A DNA stretch of 64,000 nt from Phytopythium helicoides (Eukaryota > Oomycota > Peronosporomycetes > Pythiales > Pythiaceae), in NCBI GenBank assembly GCA_024867545.1, contig JANFNE010000050.1:1-64000 (forward strand). The letters are read 5' to 3'. The notes under the pieces were generated by a model that searched no databases, had not been told where the DNA came from, and saw nothing but the letters and a program-made list of their open reading frames with translations. The translations under genes and the position numbers were made by a program. Shown here piece after piece: positions 32,398 to 42,021 of this stretch (its first letter is position 1; each line of letters begins with the position of its first letter).

Positions 32398-33797
32398 CAA
32401 AGTCGAAGCGAGCCCAAGCCGCGGGAAGGAGTGGATCAAGCGCACCTGCAACCCGGGCCAGGGCTGTCCAAGCGAGCATCGCATCGCTGGCGAGGGATTA
32501 GGGCGTGCACGAGCAACACAGCTCTGGTGTAGTGGGCACAGTGTCACTGCGGATTAACCAGGTGCACCACGCCCGTCCACTGTGCATAACGAGGGATCTC
32601 GATGTCGTCGCCGGACAGCAAATGAGACTCGACTTCACCGCCGGCGCCATATGCTGCTGATCGGTTGACACCAATCGCTTGTGCACTGCGTCAGAACGAC
32701 TGATGCGACAGAGGCACTCTTCGTGTGGTGACTGCAGTGCTTTGCACTCTCTATGGAGACATTGAGCGGTGGCTATCCACGAGATGCCACCAACACACAT
32801 GATTGCCACCATTATGCTTTGATGCACGTCAGACTCTGAGGAATTGGCTGGCTGCAAGTCGTGCAATGGATGCGTCAATGGCGGAAAAGCGCAATCACCG
32901 GTGCTGCCCGCGATCTGCTTGATGGAGCAATCCGGATTGTGAGCACCGTAGAATACGAGCGGCGCCTGCGTCTGCCTTGAGCGCATAGACAGCGGCGAGG
33001 GGCATTTGACATTGCTCAGGTGCGTGGCGCCAGCTTCAACTTGATCGGTCCCACTCTTCGACCTATCAGTTCATCACTGGTCATCAAGGCAGCCTCATTT
33101 GACGCTCCAGGCGGCTCGCTGACAGTGGCGACGTGGTCGAGCTCTGCAGCACCGAAAGCGCAGTGTCGTGGGACTTGCCTTTCGGTGTGGAGGCTGGATC
33201 CACGCGTTTTGTGATGACTGCAGATCAACGGTGGCTCTTTCCGACTCAGGGGTCTCATCACGGTGCAGCTCTGAGCTACTAGCTCAGCTCCAAACAGTAC
33301 ATGAGCGCCGGTCCCTCTCAGCCCCAGGATTGATCACCACACCCAGAACTCCTCACGGTTCCATCGCTGCGAGCGGATGATCCATGCCGGCGCTCGCTAC
33401 TGCAAGTCGATGGCATGACGCCACGACCACGACGAGGCTCGATTGCCATGAACCTACAGGTCTTTCGAACGCCACCAGCTTAGCAGAGCCGAAATGTCCA
33501 TCAACGAAGTCCAGTAGCTGTCTTCAAAATGGTCAATCCGTCTTCCAAGATCTCGTGAATCGGCAGGGATACCCAATCAAAGAGGTCCGATGCCGATCTT
33601 CCTCTTGATGTTGGCCAAGATGAGCCGGACGCCCCTCTCTCCCTCGCTGCCATGTTTGCTGTTTGACTGATGGCAGCGGTTGCTTGCTGGCAGCTGGAGC
33701 AGCGATGAGCTCGCGAAATGGGCTTGAACCCCTTGGCATCCATCGCCGCTACCCCAGAAAGCTCGCTCGCTTCGCTCCACGCGAACACAGCTTCTTG
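32398..33797. other. Divergent intergenic region between lipases 2 and 3
   Basis: 1.4 kb without a convincing gene. Open frames up to 162 codons are present but lack domains. It should hold the upstream regulatory DNA of both lipases. Confidence 0.5.
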
Positions 33798-33804
33798 TCA
33801 CTTT
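33798..33804 (+). promoter_or_regulatory. Initiator of lipase 3
   Basis: TCACTTT matches YCAYTYY, 31 bp before the ATG at 33829. The following GGTTTCGC is only a partial flanking element. Confidence 0.5.
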
Positions 33805-33828
33805 TGGTTTCGCGCTCTGCCACACACC

Positions 33829-35307
33829 ATGACCACACTTGGTGTAGCTGTTCGCGTCTTGGCTCTGCTGGCGATCACAGTCCAGCTTTCACCTCCAGTC
33901 GCTGCAACCAACACGTATCCAATCGTTCTCGTCCACGGCTTCTCTGGATGGGGACGCGATGAACTCTTGGGTTTCAAGTACTGGGGTGGTCTGCAAGGCG
34001 ACCTGCAGGAACAACTCAAAGCTCAGGGATACACCGTCTACACCGCTGCTGTAGGACCCTTCTCCAGCAACTGGGACAGAGCCTGCGAACTATACGCACA
34101 GATCAAGGGAGGACAAGTCGACTACGGACTCACGCACTCCACCAAGTACGGACACGCGCGCTACGGACGCAACTACACCGGACTCTACCCCGCGTGGGGG
34201 AACACTGTCAACGGCAAGGTCAACAAGATCCACCTCATCGGTCACTCGATGGGAGGACAGACCATCCGCATGCTGGCGCACATGCTGGAGAAGGGCACTG
34301 CTGGTGCTCCTGTGGTTGAGACTGGTTCGACGAGTCCGCTGTTTGCGGGTGGCAAGAGCTGGGTGCACTCGATCACGACGATCTCTACGCCGAACCAGGG
34401 CACGACCCTCGCCGACGGGATTTCCGTGTTTGGCGAGGCTGTCGAGGACCTCTTGGTCAGCGTGTTCGCTGTCCTGGGTATTGCAGGCAGCAGCACAACG
34501 GCCATCTACGATGCCAAGCTGGATCAATGGGGGATCTCTGCCCGTGCGAGTGGCGAGACGCTGAAGGCGTACTTGACTCGAGTGTTCTCGAGCAGCATCT
34601 TCAAGCCAGGGTTCAAGGACATCTCGCTGTGGAGTCTCTCGACGTCTGGCGCTGCCGAGGAGAGCACGTGGGTGACGACGCTCTCAGATGTCTACTACTA
34701 CAGCTACGCCACTATCGACACCTACGCAGCGTACAACGCACTCCTCCAGAAGATCCAGTTGCCCAACGTGCTCACCATGTTGGCAGCACTGGATCCCGTC
34801 GCGGTTTTCATCGGCGGTCGCTACGCCCCCGATACGCTCAAGCTCAGCACAGACTGGCAAGCGAACGATGGTGTCGTACCCACAATCTCCATGCTCAAGG
34901 ACTCGGTCGGGTCGGCCGTGACCTACAGCGGCTCGTCGGTGATTGGCAAGTGGAACCAGATGACCCAGTTGAGCAACATGGACCACGTCGCTATCATCGG
35001 CGTGACGTTGCTGACTGAGGTCCTGGATCTGTACTCGGCGCATGCCCAGCTTCTCGCCAGTCTGCCAGTGAGCTCGACCAGGAGCCGGCGACTGGAGGAG
35101 CAGAGCGTCGAAGCGGCGGCAGCGTCGACCATCGAGTCGGCGATCTCCGCCCTCAACGCCCAGGCCGCAGCCATCCAGAGCAAGAGCGACCTCGAAACGC
35201 TGTGCTCGAGCTCGGCTGTCACGTCGAACGCGTTTGCGCAGAGCTACTGCTCGGCCATGATCGCCCAGGCAGACGCCGCCACTCGCAGTCGCCGCCTTCG
35301 TGGTTGA
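33829..35307 (+). CDS. Secreted lipase, family I.5 type (lipase 3)
   Basis: 492 residues. The signal peptide (MTTLGVAVRVLALLAITVQL to VAA) differs from those of lipases 1 and 2, while the mature part is close. Motifs: VLVHGFSGWGRDEL, FSSNWDRACELYAQIKGG, nucleophile Ser140 in GHSMGG, Asp in WQANDGVVPT (here Ala replaces the usual Pro before Asn-Asp), His in MDHVAIIG, and C-terminal SRRLRG. An inner SRRLEEQS lies about 75 residues before the end. The ATG at 33829 was chosen because an initiator sits just upstream. The 3' half and downstream flank (34764-35857) were copied to 38377-39477. Confidence 0.93.
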   Translation: MTTLGVAVRVLALLAITVQLSPPVAATNTYPIVLVHGFSGWGRDELLGFKYWGGLQGDLQEQLKAQGYTVYTAAVGPFSSNWDRACELYAQIKGGQVDYGLTHSTKYGHARYGRNYTGLYPAWGNTVNGKVNKIHLIGHSMGGQTIRMLAHMLEKGTAGAPVVETGSTSPLFAGGKSWVHSITTISTPNQGTTLADGISVFGEAVEDLLVSVFAVLGIAGSSTTAIYDAKLDQWGISARASGETLKAYLTRVFSSSIFKPGFKDISLWSLSTSGAAEESTWVTTLSDVYYYSYATIDTYAAYNALLQKIQLPNVLTMLAALDPVAVFIGGRYAPDTLKLSTDWQANDGVVPTISMLKDSVGSAVTYSGSSVIGKWNQMTQLSNMDHVAIIGVTLLTEVLDLYSAHAQLLASLPVSSTRSRRLEEQSVEAAAASTIESAISALNAQAAAIQSKSDLETLCSSSAVTSNAFAQSYCSAMIAQADAATRSRRLRG

Positions 35308-35857
35308 CGACTGACGCTCTCGTCAATGTTGTAGTGAGTGGTGTATCTGGTGTGAATGAACTCGTTGCATTCACCACCACACATGCATAGCAAAAGGCGC
35401 GGGAAGGAATTGTGTTCGCGCCGCCGTCATGAACCGCGTCCTGCGGGAAACGACCACCACCGAAAGACCACCGGTTGCGTGGTGAGCAGGCACAGCCGTC
35501 TTCACCTCGACCACCATTGCATGCATGGCAATGGTACCTTTCTGTGCGTCGCCATGGCCCCCGAGTGTCATCGCTCTTGAGGTCGCAGGGCATACGATCG
35601 CATAACGACGCAAGACTCGGCACACCTAGGGGCTGCCACGCTGCGTACCGAAAAGCTGGCAAGGCAGCTTGGCAGGGTCGCAGCCAAGCATTTGCTCAAC
35701 CTCAAGCTTGCTCACAGGCGTGCAGAATTCTCTCAGGAGCAGCCAGCCAACCGACCCGGCGCTGCCATGGATTTCGGGGTGGGGATTCCACAGCGGGAAA
35801 GAGGCCCACGATTCGCTGTCAACTGCAACGAAGATGTGTCAGTCAAACAACAGCTGG
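34764..35857 (+). repeat. Segmental duplication, source copy
   Basis: 1,094 bp covering the 3' part of lipase 3 and 550 bp downstream. It is repeated in the same orientation at 38377-39477 with one noticed substitution and a 7-bp insertion in the copy. Confidence 0.95.
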
Positions 35858-36316
35858 GCATTCTAATTTCTCATTTTTGATCTACATATATGTACCGTAG
35901 AATAGCCTGAATTCTTGCATGTTCTGGCTCTTATATGCACATAGTGGCTCGTCTATATCGTCTGTACCGTCCATAGCACAACAGATTCCTTTCAAGAGGT
36001 GCGAACTTAGTGGGTTCCACCACACAAGTTGAAGAGGTATCCACACTCCACACATGCCACTAGACCACCAGTATTACGGGGGCCGCAATTCGAGTCATTG
36101 CTAAGGAAGCAGCAAAAACTGTCGGCTACGACGTTAGATGCTCCAATGGATGGCTACAACTATTCTTACGGCGCCAGGATATTCATTTGAAGCGCCTGCA
36201 GGCGATCTGGCTGTCGGGGTGCAGCAAATCTGCTCTTTTGGTCGCTGTATGGAGGAAGCTACATGTAGTACTGGCCCAGGCGTCCCCTGCGTTGCTGTAT
36301 CCATAAAGACAAGGAC
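35308..36316 (+). other. Lipase 3 downstream flank and unique segment
   Basis: 35308-35857 belongs to the duplicated segment. 35858-36316 is AT-richer and unique. A frame at 36138-36374 is rich in Cys (CSFGRCMEEATC) and could be a frame-shifted remnant of Cys-rich repeats preceding the nuclease gene, but this is weak. Confidence 0.4.
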
Positions 36317-36928
36317 ATGTTCGATGTGGTGCATTTGCTGTGCTCAAACTGCCGGTCGGCGCAATTCAGCATGAGATACAACCCACATTGCGCGAGGTGC
36401 CATTTTTCATTGCACCCCGGCGATCCCCGCATTGTAAACTATCGTGTCAAGGAACTGACTTTCACATTACCTTTAATCACTATTAACCCGAATGCGGTTT
36501 TGAATCGAAGACTAGAGGCTGTGCATTCTCTTCGCCGCCCCGACGTGCTCATCAGGTGTGATTGGTATTCTATTGTAATCGAGATTGATGAAGATCGCCA
36601 CGCCTCCTACGATCCTCTTCTTGAAAATATTTGCCTGCATCAAATTTACGAAGATTTGAAATGCCTCCCGCTAATTGTTATTCGACTCAATCCTGACTCA
36701 TATTTAGATTCCACTGGGCAGAAAATTGACTCTGTATCTTTGAAGGATAATGATACAGGCTTGCTCTACCGCGACGATGAAGAGTTCGACCGACGACTCG
36801 GGTCGCTTGCCCAAGCAATTGCAGGTGCTGTGGCAAATGGTCCTGGTGAGAAGGCGATCGAGACGACTTTACTATTTTACGGCACTGATGAAGCGCGACC
36901 AATACCTCTGACTGTGATCTCGGGGTAG
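36317..36928 (+). CDS. Cys-rich PD-(D/E)XK nuclease-like protein, giant-virus type
   Basis: 203 residues. The N terminus has two CxxC pairs (LLCSNCRSAQF and HCARCHFSLHPGDPR), then NYRVKE. The core RRPDVLIRCDWYSIVIEIDE has the PD-x(n)-ExD arrangement of PD-(D/E)XK nucleases and is followed by DRHASYD, LLENI and VIRLNPDSYLD. This order (Cys cluster, NYK-x-KE, RPD, EIDE-x-H, Y-D, RxNPDxY) is known from proteins of giant viruses and of oomycete and brown-algal genomes carrying related sequences. Base composition is visibly more AT-rich than the flanking lipases. It may be cut short at the N terminus, as relatives have more Cys repeats. The last 13 codons (EARPIPLTVISG, stop) lie in the 123-bp repeat. 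Function is unproven. Confidence 0.6.
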   Translation: MFDVVHLLCSNCRSAQFSMRYNPHCARCHFSLHPGDPRIVNYRVKELTFTLPLITINPNAVLNRRLEAVHSLRRPDVLIRCDWYSIVIEIDEDRHASYDPLLENICLHQIYEDLKCLPLIVIRLNPDSYLDSTGQKIDSVSLKDNDTGLLYRDDEEFDRRLGSLAQAIAGAVANGPGEKAIETTLLFYGTDEARPIPLTVISG

Positions 36929-37012
36929 GGACGGACGGGCGCCGACGAGCTCCGCAGGTTACCAAGGATTGTTCGAGGCGTGGCCCATTTCTGCCAGGAA
37001 TCCTGTGCCACT
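36890..37012 (+). repeat. 123-bp dispersed repeat, copy A
   Basis: Same length as 40116-40238, with eight noticed differences (about 93% identity). It starts at GAAGCGCGACC and ends at CTGTGCCACT. It contains the last codons and stop of the nuclease frame. Confidence 0.9.
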
Positions 37013-37137
37013 GGACGCCTTCCAAAACTGGCATAAGACTGACATATACTAGATTCTCTGACCGGTGAGCCAGGCTAGACCAAATATCAGATCGAATCGT
37101 TGCGTACTGGCAAATTCATACTTCAACATCAACGTAG

Positions 37138-38075
37138 TCAAGTACGGTTACATGCACGCGTGTGGCTTATCCGTTCGCGTCTCAGATGGAATAGGCAACC
37201 GAGCACATCAGCATTAGGAAACTGAACTTGTACAGCTTGGATCACAAACTACCTCAGCAGGCTGCATACGCTGGTCAGTAGCTTGTACGATGAAATGGAG
37301 TATGTCCCAACAGGCGTCCGTTGTTCGCAACGTCGATAACACGTTGTAAACAGGTACGTAGAAGCCAGAGGCTCTGTCATGTACCATGAGAATGACGCAT
37401 TGTCTGAAGCCACGTGGGACACAACGGAAGGTCCCGTCAATAAAGACCGTAGTACCAGAGTAGTTGAGGAGCAGGATCAAGTGTGGGCGCGCCCACCCAA
37501 TGATGCGACTTGGTGCAGTTGCATTGTCTGACACGGTGATGTTGTGAAACTGGAAAAGCTAAGCGCTGTCCCGCGCACCAGAGAGAGTGGAGGTACTTCA
37601 ATTCGGCCATGAATGTTGCCTCCAAAGTGCCTAGCACGCGCACGGTAGACTCTTCCTAGTACCTGGTTCTGAGTCAATCCACGAAGAGCTACGCCTTCAC
37701 GACTCTGGTAGAACTCTTCGTTAATCTCATGCCAAATTTGTAGAGCTGGGCGTGCTAGCTCAGCAAGAACAAGGCGGTCAACGGCATCTAGCATGGTATT
37801 AGTGACATCCTCACTTCAACCGCCTCAACCCCATCTTGGCGGCATGAATGCTCTCTAAAGTTTGCGTACTGGTGAGTTGCCGCAAGGTATTCTGTTTTGC
37901 CTCGACAGCCGGTGGAGCGGTAGAAGCTGCATCTGTACACAACCTTTCTCATTGACGACCATGCCCGCGTGTATTGGTACCCACCGATGTTGATAATGGT
38001 TGAAAATCGAGCATCACGAGCAGGGACTACAGTGCGTGAGGTCTGCTCATCGTCAACACGAGCTAGCTCCTCCAT
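37138..38075 (-). pseudogene. Broken MULE transposase with FLYWCH-type zinc finger
   Basis: Three or more minus-strand frames join into one protein pattern. 38075-37788 has a FLYWCH-like finger (GGYQYTRAW, YRCSFYRSTGC and H-x-H-like end). 37794-37500 has the pre-catalytic region with LTQNQVLGRVYRARARHFGG. 37550-37230 has the catalytic DGTFRCVPRGFRQC segment and VPVYNVL. After a further shift near 37230, QFPNADVLGCLFHLRRER appears. This is the order of oomycete Mutator-like transposases, which cut and paste via a DDE domain. Frame breaks at about 37790, 37545 and 37230, and loss of the C-terminal catalytic Glu region, show it is inactive. Terminal inverted repeats were not found. Confidence 0.75.
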
Positions 38076-38376
38076 CTACCCTATCTAACCAGGTGGTCGC
38101 TCTTTGTTGCTGATTTCGAAGTGTGTGTTTCTTGGGCAGAGATCCTTGCTGGATATCGCAGCCTGAATGCGACGTTGATCTCAAAGATTTCTATTGATAC
38201 CTATTGCGTGCAGCCGCTCATGCGGTCTGGCATGGCTATTCTGGCAATGGCTCATGTTATGCAACACGCGACCCAAGGTCAGATCTGCAAGAAAAAAATA
38301 GATATTTACAATCAGACCCATATTCTGACCTGACCTAAATGCGATCCGAAAAAAAGGGTTACCGACACCTACGTAG

Positions 38377-38920
38377 CAACGTGCTCACCATGTTGGCAGC
38401 ACTGGATCCCGTCGCGGTTTTCATCGGCGGTCGCTACGCCCCCGATACGCTCAAGCTCAGCACAGACTGGCAAGCGAACGATGGTGTCGTACCCACAATC
38501 TCCATGCTCAAGGACTCGGTCGGGTCGGCCGTGACCTACAGCGGCTCGTCGGTGATTGGCAAGTGGAACCAGATGACCCAGTTGAGCAACATGGACCACG
38601 TCGCTGTCATCGGCGTGACGTTGCTGACTGAGGTCCTGGATCTGTACTCGGCGCATGCCCAGCTTCTCGCCAGTCTGCCAGTGAGCTCGACCAGGAGCCG
38701 GCGACTGGAGGAGCAGAGCGTCGAAGCGGCGGCAGCGTCGACCATCGAGTCGGCGATCTCCGCCCTCAACGCCCAGGCCGCAGCCATCCAGAGCAAGAGC
38801 GACCTCGAAACGCTGTGCTCGAGCTCGGCTGTCACGTCGAACGCGTTTGCGCAGAGCTACTGCTCGGCCATGATCGCCCAGGCAGACGCCGCCACTCGCA
38901 GTCGCCGCCTTCGTGGTTGA
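38377..38920 (+). pseudogene. 5'-truncated lipase (copy of lipase 3)
   Basis: Encodes only the last 181 residues of lipase 3, from NVLTMLAALDPVAVF to SRRLRG, with one conservative change (Ile to Val in the DHVAVIG segment). The oxyanion strand, GHSMGG nucleophile and signal peptide are missing, so it cannot be an active lipase. An in-frame ATG upstream at 38339 in unrelated sequence would start a 193-residue fusion, but no initiator was seen. Best read as a pseudogene created by the 3.6-kb offset duplication. Confidence 0.9.
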
Positions 38921-39477
38921 CGACTGACGCTCTCGTCAATGTTGTAGTGAGTGGTGTATCTGGTGTGAATGAACTCGTTGCATTCACCACCACACATGCA
39001 TAGCAAAAGGCGCGGGAAGGAATTGTGTTCGCGCCGCCGTCATGAACCGCGTCCTGCGGGAAACGACCACCACCGAAAGACCACCGGTTGCGTGGTGAGC
39101 AGGCACAGCCGTCTTCACCTCGACCACCATTGCATGCATGGCAATGGTACCTTTCTGTGCGTCGCCATGGCCCCCGAGTGTCATCGCTCTTGAGGTCGCA
39201 GGGCATACGATCGCATAACGACGCAAGACTCGGCACACCTAGGGGCTGCCACGCTGCGTACCGAAAAGCTGGCAAGGCAGCTTGGCAGGGTCGCAGCCAA
39301 GCATTTGCTCAACCTCAAGCTTGCTCACAGGCGTGCAGAATTCTCTCAGGAGCAGCCAGCCAACCGACCCGGCGCTGCCATGGATTTCGGGGTGGGGATT
39401 CCACAGCGGGAAAGAGGCCCACGATTCGCTGTCAACTGCAACGAAGATGAGGTGTGTGTCAGTCAAACAACAGCTGG
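38377..39477 (+). repeat. Segmental duplication, derived copy
   Basis: 1,101 bp, same orientation as 34764-35857. It is abruptly joined at CAACGTGCTCACC to unrelated AT-rich sequence on the left and diverges right after CAGCTGG on the right. It is 7 bp longer than the source because of an inserted AGGTGTG near 39449-39456. Confidence 0.95.
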
Positions 39478-40434
39478 CCGTAAGAGAACAGCGCAGCCTG
39501 GACAACCGGAAAGCTCGAGCGTGCTCGATGCTCGGATTGCCAAGCATTTCACTCCATTCCTTGTGCAAGAAACGCCGCCTTGGCGTTCTGCTGTGTACTT
39601 GTAGTGCGAATCGCTAGCCTTCGATGATGATGTCGCGATGCACTACTTCGAACATGCCGTTGCAACCATGCTGGATCGCGATACATTCCGTTGTCGGCGA
39701 GCGGCAGACTGGCTCAACCTCAAGCAGATGACGACCAGCAGCTACTGACACTCGGCTTTTGATTGCCGCGTTGCGGCTGTCCACTGCCTGCAGACCTCAT
39801 GCTGTGGCTTCAAGGAACGCGGCGGAGCATGATGCTCAGCACCCGCATCCATGGGATGATCCAAGCTATCCCTCTTTGCTTCAACCTGAGGCTCACGTCG
39901 GAATCGCACGGCCCGTGAAGGTCGGATGGAGTCTGTCTGCTTCTGACAGTGAGCTCGGAAGATGTCAGGCCCTGCCTCAGACGTCCATCGAGTCGGTCCA
40001 TGGGTTGCTTGCAGTTTTCTCATCTTCCGTTCACGATCTCAGCTTGGCGTTGCACTGCTTTCCCGTCTCTACTCGAGCCACGGCGCCTCGCTGCTCCGGC
40101 TGCGCCGCCCAGATGGAAGCGCGACCAATGCCTCTGGCAGTGATCTCGGGGTAGGGACGGACGGGCGCCGACGAACTCTGCAGGTCACCAAGGATTGCTC
40201 GAGCCGTGGCCCATTTCTGCCAGGAATCCTGTGCCACTCAAAGCTTTCTAGCTCCGCAACATCCATAACATCGCTGTAGAAAAGCGTGAGCAGACAACAT
40301 CTCCGCAGGGAGCAAGCAGCGGCAAACGTGACATCATTTGGGGCTCGGTCATGCACCGGCTTACAGCCGCCATCTTGCTGCAGTAAACTGCAACTGGAGC
40401 ATGTCCGACTCGACAGGATGGGTGGCCAACCATT
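38921..40434. other. Duplicated lipase flank, then gene-free DNA
   Basis: Up to 39477 it is the copied downstream flank of lipase 3. From 39478 no confident gene is seen. Short open frames at 39742-40154 show no domain except that the one on the plus strand runs into the repeat and ends EARPMPLAVISG, like the nuclease ORF. Confidence 0.5.
40116..40238 (+). repeat. 123-bp dispersed repeat, copy B
   Basis: Partner of 36890-37012. The same stop codon and the same reading frame for EARPxPLxVISG are kept. The gene body before it is absent. Confidence 0.9.
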
Positions 40435-40436
40435 GC

Positions 40437-40443
40437 TCACTTT
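40437..40443 (+). promoter_or_regulatory. Initiator of lipase 5
   Basis: GCTCACTTTC contains TCACTTT (YCAYTYY), 43 bp before the ATG at 40480. Confidence 0.55.
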
Positions 40444-40479
40444 CGATCTCGCCGACTTGAGAACAAGCCCCGACCGAAG

Positions 40480-42021
40480 ATGGCCCGCCTCACGATCCGC
40501 TCGGCGCTTGCGGCCCTGCTCGCGGTCGCGTCGACTGCCATGAGCTTCGTCCAGGCGCAGAACACGTACCCGATCGTGCTTGTGCACGGATTCGGAGGCT
40601 GGGGTCGCGACGAGCTGCTGGGATTCCGGTACTGGGGTGCACTTCAAGGAGATCTGCAGGAGCAGCTCGTGGCTGCGGGCTACACGGTCTACACGGCGTC
40701 TATCGGTCCGTTCTCGAGCAACTGGGACCGCGCGTGCGAGCTGTACGCGCAGATCAAGGGCGGCCAAGTCGACTACGGTGAGAAGCACTCGGCGCACTTT
40801 GGGCACAACCGCTACGGCCGCAACTACACGGCGCTCTACCCGGAGTGGGGCACCACCAACGCGGACGGCAGCGTCAACAAGATCCACTTGATTGGTCACT
40901 CGATGGGCGGCCAGACGATTCGCATGCTCACGCAGATGCTGCAGAAGGGCACCACGGGCGCTCCAGTTGAGGAATCGACGTCGGCGGGAGGACTCTTTGC
41001 TGGTGGCAAGGACTGGGTGCACTCGATCACGACCATCTCGTCGCCCAACCAGGGCACGACTCTCGCCGACGGACTCTCGGAGATCGGCGACACAGTCAAG
41101 GATCTGCTCATCAGCATCCTCAACGTCGTGGGCATTGCCGGCGACGAGGCCGGACTCATCTACGACGCGCAGCTTGAGCAGTGGAACATCACGGACAAGG
41201 CCGATGACGAGTCGCTCAGCACGTACCTGAAGCGCGTGTTCTCGAGCAAGATCTTCGATGAAGGCTTTGAAGATGTGTGTCTCTACAGTCTGTCGACGAC
41301 GGGTGCCAAGGAGGAGAGCACGTGGGTCGAGACGCTCGACAACGTCTACTACTACTCCTACGCCACCAAGGACACTTACGTGACGTACAACTGGAAGCTG
41401 CAGAAGATCTCGTACCCGAACGTGCTCACGATGCTGCTGCCGCTCGACGTAACGTCCATCTTCATTGGAGGTCGGTACACGGTTGACACGCTTGGCTTTT
41501 CGACCGACTGGCAGCCCAACGACGGCGCCGTCAACACGGCGTCCATGAGCCAGGACTACGTTGGCGAGCTGGTCACGTACTCGGGCACGTCGCACATTGG
41601 CAAGTGGAACGGCATGAATCAGCTCTCGGGTCTGGACCACGAGGCTATCACTGGTCTTACGCTGCTGTACGAAGTGTACGACATCTACCTCGCTCACGCC
41701 GTCCTGCTCTATAGCCTGCCGGTGAGCACTGGGTCTCGACGCCTCTCGCAGGAGGCGCTCACGAACGCTGAGACTCTTGCGTTGATTGCCAACGCCACGG
41801 TTTCGTCCGCTATCACGGCGCTCAACAAGGCAGCGGCGAGTGTGAACGAGGTCTCGGACGTTGAGGCGCTGTGCGCGACTGCCAACACAACGTACGCAGT
41901 CACGTACTGCAACAACCTGCTGAGCAGCGCGGTGCTGATCGCCAACAGCACGGGCACGAACGAGACGGAGGCGATCCTCTCGTCGTCCTCCACTCGCCGT
42001 CTCCGCATTGTTGGCAACTAG
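40480..42021 (+). CDS. Secreted lipase, family I.5 type (lipase 5)
   Basis: 513 residues. Signal peptide MARLTIRSALAALLAVASTA to VQAQ, then NTYPIVLVHGFGGWGRDELL. FSSNWDRACELYAQIKGG, GHSMGGQTIRML, WQPNDGAVNT and LDHEAITG supply the nucleophile, Asp and His regions. Several NxT/S sites cluster near the C terminus (NATVS, NTTYA, NSTGTNET). The tail is STRRLRIVGN, so the RRLR core is kept but followed by four extra residues. It shares the QAQNTYPIV junction with lipases 1, 2 and 6 and is most like lipase 6 in codon choice. The long antisense open frame over this gene is a by-product of GC-rich codon use. Confidence 0.93.
   Translation: MARLTIRSALAALLAVASTAMSFVQAQNTYPIVLVHGFGGWGRDELLGFRYWGALQGDLQEQLVAAGYTVYTASIGPFSSNWDRACELYAQIKGGQVDYGEKHSAHFGHNRYGRNYTALYPEWGTTNADGSVNKIHLIGHSMGGQTIRMLTQMLQKGTTGAPVEESTSAGGLFAGGKDWVHSITTISSPNQGTTLADGLSEIGDTVKDLLISILNVVGIAGDEAGLIYDAQLEQWNITDKADDESLSTYLKRVFSSKIFDEGFEDVCLYSLSTTGAKEESTWVETLDNVYYYSYATKDTYVTYNWKLQKISYPNVLTMLLPLDVTSIFIGGRYTVDTLGFSTDWQPNDGAVNTASMSQDYVGELVTYSGTSHIGKWNGMNQLSGLDHEAITGLTLLYEVYDIYLAHAVLLYSLPVSTGSRRLSQEALTNAETLALIANATVSSAITALNKAAASVNEVSDVEALCATANTTYAVTYCNNLLSSAVLIANSTGTNETEAILSSSSTRRLRIVGN

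Noticed and set aside
40069..41697. 542-codon ORF antisense to lipase 5
   Set aside because: It lies fully over a well-supported lipase gene; long antisense frames arise from GC-rich codon use. No family was recognised.
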